A program made the position numbers and the translations under genes. Positions 5,946 through 6,310 of a DNA stretch of 6,310 nucleotides are shown here, piece after piece. Every line of letters starts with the position of its first letter. Position 1 is the stretch's first letter. Origin of the DNA: Peptococcaceae bacterium (GTDB taxonomy: Bacteria; Bacillota; Peptococcia; DRI-13; UBA5745); contig JAISDM010000150.1 of assembly GCA_031264885.1 (NCBI GenBank), forward strand, positions 1 through 6,310, written 5' to 3'. The notes below the pieces were generated by a model. The model saw only the letters and a list, made by a program, of their open reading frames with translations, did no database searches and was not told the origin of the DNA.

Positions 5946-5975
5946 TTTATATGCGGCGCGCCGCAAGGATGTGAC
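5946..5975 (-). promoter_or_regulatory. possible murC promoter with palindromic spacer
   Basis: On the minus strand a -35-like GTCACA (5970-5975, 4 of 6) and a -10-like TATAAA (5946-5951, 5 of 6) are separated by 18 bp. Most of that spacer is the perfect 14-bp palindrome TGCGGCGCGCCGCA (5952-5965). Initiation near 5938 would give a leader of about 25 nt before murC. The promoter is weaker than the one at 2188-2215. The palindrome might be an operator or a chance GC-rich symmetry. Confidence 0.45.
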
Positions 5976-6040
5976 ACCACCCGGCTGTTATTTTTCAGAG
6001 GCCGGCGCCCCCCAAAAACTGCTTGTCCCGCCATTCCCAA

Positions 6041-6071
6041 GGTCCCGGGCGGCAGAATGCCGCCCCTACGG
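6041..6071. repeat. GC hairpin repeat, copy A
   Basis: An 8-bp perfect stem, GGGCGGCA and TGCCGCCC, encloses a GAA loop (6047-6065). The 31-bp unit matches 6211-6241 at 27 positions. A related unit can be read on the minus strand at about 75-108. Confidence 0.75.
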
Positions 6072-6114
6072 TACCGTGGATACCGGATTCCCAAACCATG
6101 AATCGCAATTCCCC

Positions 6115-6189
6115 GTCATTCCGGGCTTGTCCCGGAATCCAAAAATGATAGACCAAGGAACCTGGATTCCGGGACAAGCCCGGAATGAC
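6115..6189. repeat. inverted pair of the 27-bp palindromic repeat
   Basis: 6115-6141 and 6163-6189 are exact reverse complements of each other, separated by 21 bp, giving a 75-bp structure. Each arm is itself palindromic (ATTCCGGG/CCCGGAAT), so either three hairpins or one long stem could form. The arrangement resembles BIME-type paired REP elements. The right arm is identical to the copy in the murC-murB gap. Confidence 0.9.
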
Positions 6190-6210
6190 AACATATGGGG
6201 GAATTCGGAC

Positions 6211-6241
6211 GGTCCCGGGGGGGAGAATGGCGCCCCAACGG
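6211..6241. repeat. GC hairpin repeat, diverged copy B
   Basis: It matches 6041-6071 at 27 of 31 positions. Three of the four differences are C-to-G changes within the stem, and these destroy much of the pairing seen in copy A. It is either a decayed copy or affected by sequence error in a G-rich tract. Confidence 0.6.
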
Positions 6242-6267
6242 GACGTACCCTGTGTAACCCGGCGGTT

Positions 6268-6302
6268 GGGGGGGGCGTCTGGCGCCCCCCCCCCCGAGAC
6301 GC
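6268..6302. repeat. G8/C11 hairpin near the right window end
   Basis: GGGGGGGGCG (6268-6277) pairs with CGCCCCCCCC (6283-6292) around the loop TCTGG. GCGTCT (6275-6280) is also repeated inverted as AGACGC (6297-6302). The 12-mer GGGGGGGCGTCT (6269-6280) is shared with 25-36 at the left end. Confidence 0.6.
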
Positions 6303-6310
6303 AGCGTGCC

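Larger units (their letters stand above)
5976..6310. other. gene-free, repeat-rich region upstream of murC
   Basis: I find no credible protein or RNA gene here. The longest minus-strand frame (5995-6177) translates the 27-bp repeats (giving IPGQARNDG) and is not protein-like. The region is a mosaic of a hairpin repeat (6041-6071), an inverted pair of 27-bp repeats (6115-6189), a diverged second hairpin repeat (6211-6241) and a G8/C11 hairpin (6268-6295). Confidence 0.75.

Noticed and set aside
5995..6177. Minus-strand 60-codon frame upstream of murC
   Set aside because: It is a translation of the palindromic repeats (contains IPGQARNDG), has no good ribosome binding site and has no protein-like composition.
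6115..6189. CRISPR array or rho-independent terminator
   Set aside because: There are only two repeat units, in inverted orientation with one 21-bp spacer, and no U-run follows; it fits a paired interspersed repeat instead.
5936..6310. tRNA or small RNA gene upstream of murC
   Set aside because: The hairpins present are repeat units; no cloverleaf or conserved tRNA motif is visible.

Overview
This window holds the distal part of a bacterial division and cell wall (dcw) gene cluster. All five genes lie on the minus strand. In transcription order, from high to low coordinates, they are murC, murB, murA, ftsQ/divIB and ftsZ. Gene content (murA inside the cluster, a DivIB-type FtsQ, an FtsZ with a short C-terminal linker) and strong AAGG-type ribosome binding sites point to a Bacillota (Firmicutes) genome, clostridial or Negativicutes-like, of moderately high GC. 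I cannot name a genus. The FtsZ N-terminus (MAYEYEFEPN if read from the TTG codon) recalls Oscillospirales-type FtsZ from memory, but this is weak evidence.

Layout: 1-138 is a GC-rich, repeat-like tail downstream of ftsZ. ftsZ (139-1239) is preceded by a 131-bp gap carrying an imperfect 25-bp dyad. ftsQ (1371-2138) has an A10 tract in its first codons. The murA-ftsQ gap (2139-2275) holds a convincing sigma-A-type promoter with an extended -10. murA (2276-3526) follows murB (3542-4456) by 15 bp. The murC-murB gap (4457-4552) is invaded by a short palindromic repeat flanked by degenerate copies of the murC end. murC (4553-5914) has a possible promoter upstream. The 396 bp from 5915 to 6310 contain no credible gene, only that promoter and dispersed repeats of two families.

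How the genes work together: MurA and MurB make UDP-MurNAc from UDP-GlcNAc, and MurC adds L-alanine, so the first three committed cytoplasmic steps of peptidoglycan synthesis are encoded together. FtsQ/DivIB and FtsZ belong to the divisome. The internal promoter suggests that the division pair ftsQ-ftsZ can be transcribed independently of the mur genes. No ftsA lies between ftsQ and ftsZ, where many bacteria carry it.

No novel protein system is visible. The most interesting material is non-coding: a repeat inserted in the murC-murB junction with apparent duplication of the stop/ribosome-binding region, an inverted pair of the same repeat upstream of murC, and a second GC-rich hairpin family that also forms both window ends. 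The latter suggests the window is a contig that broke at repeats.
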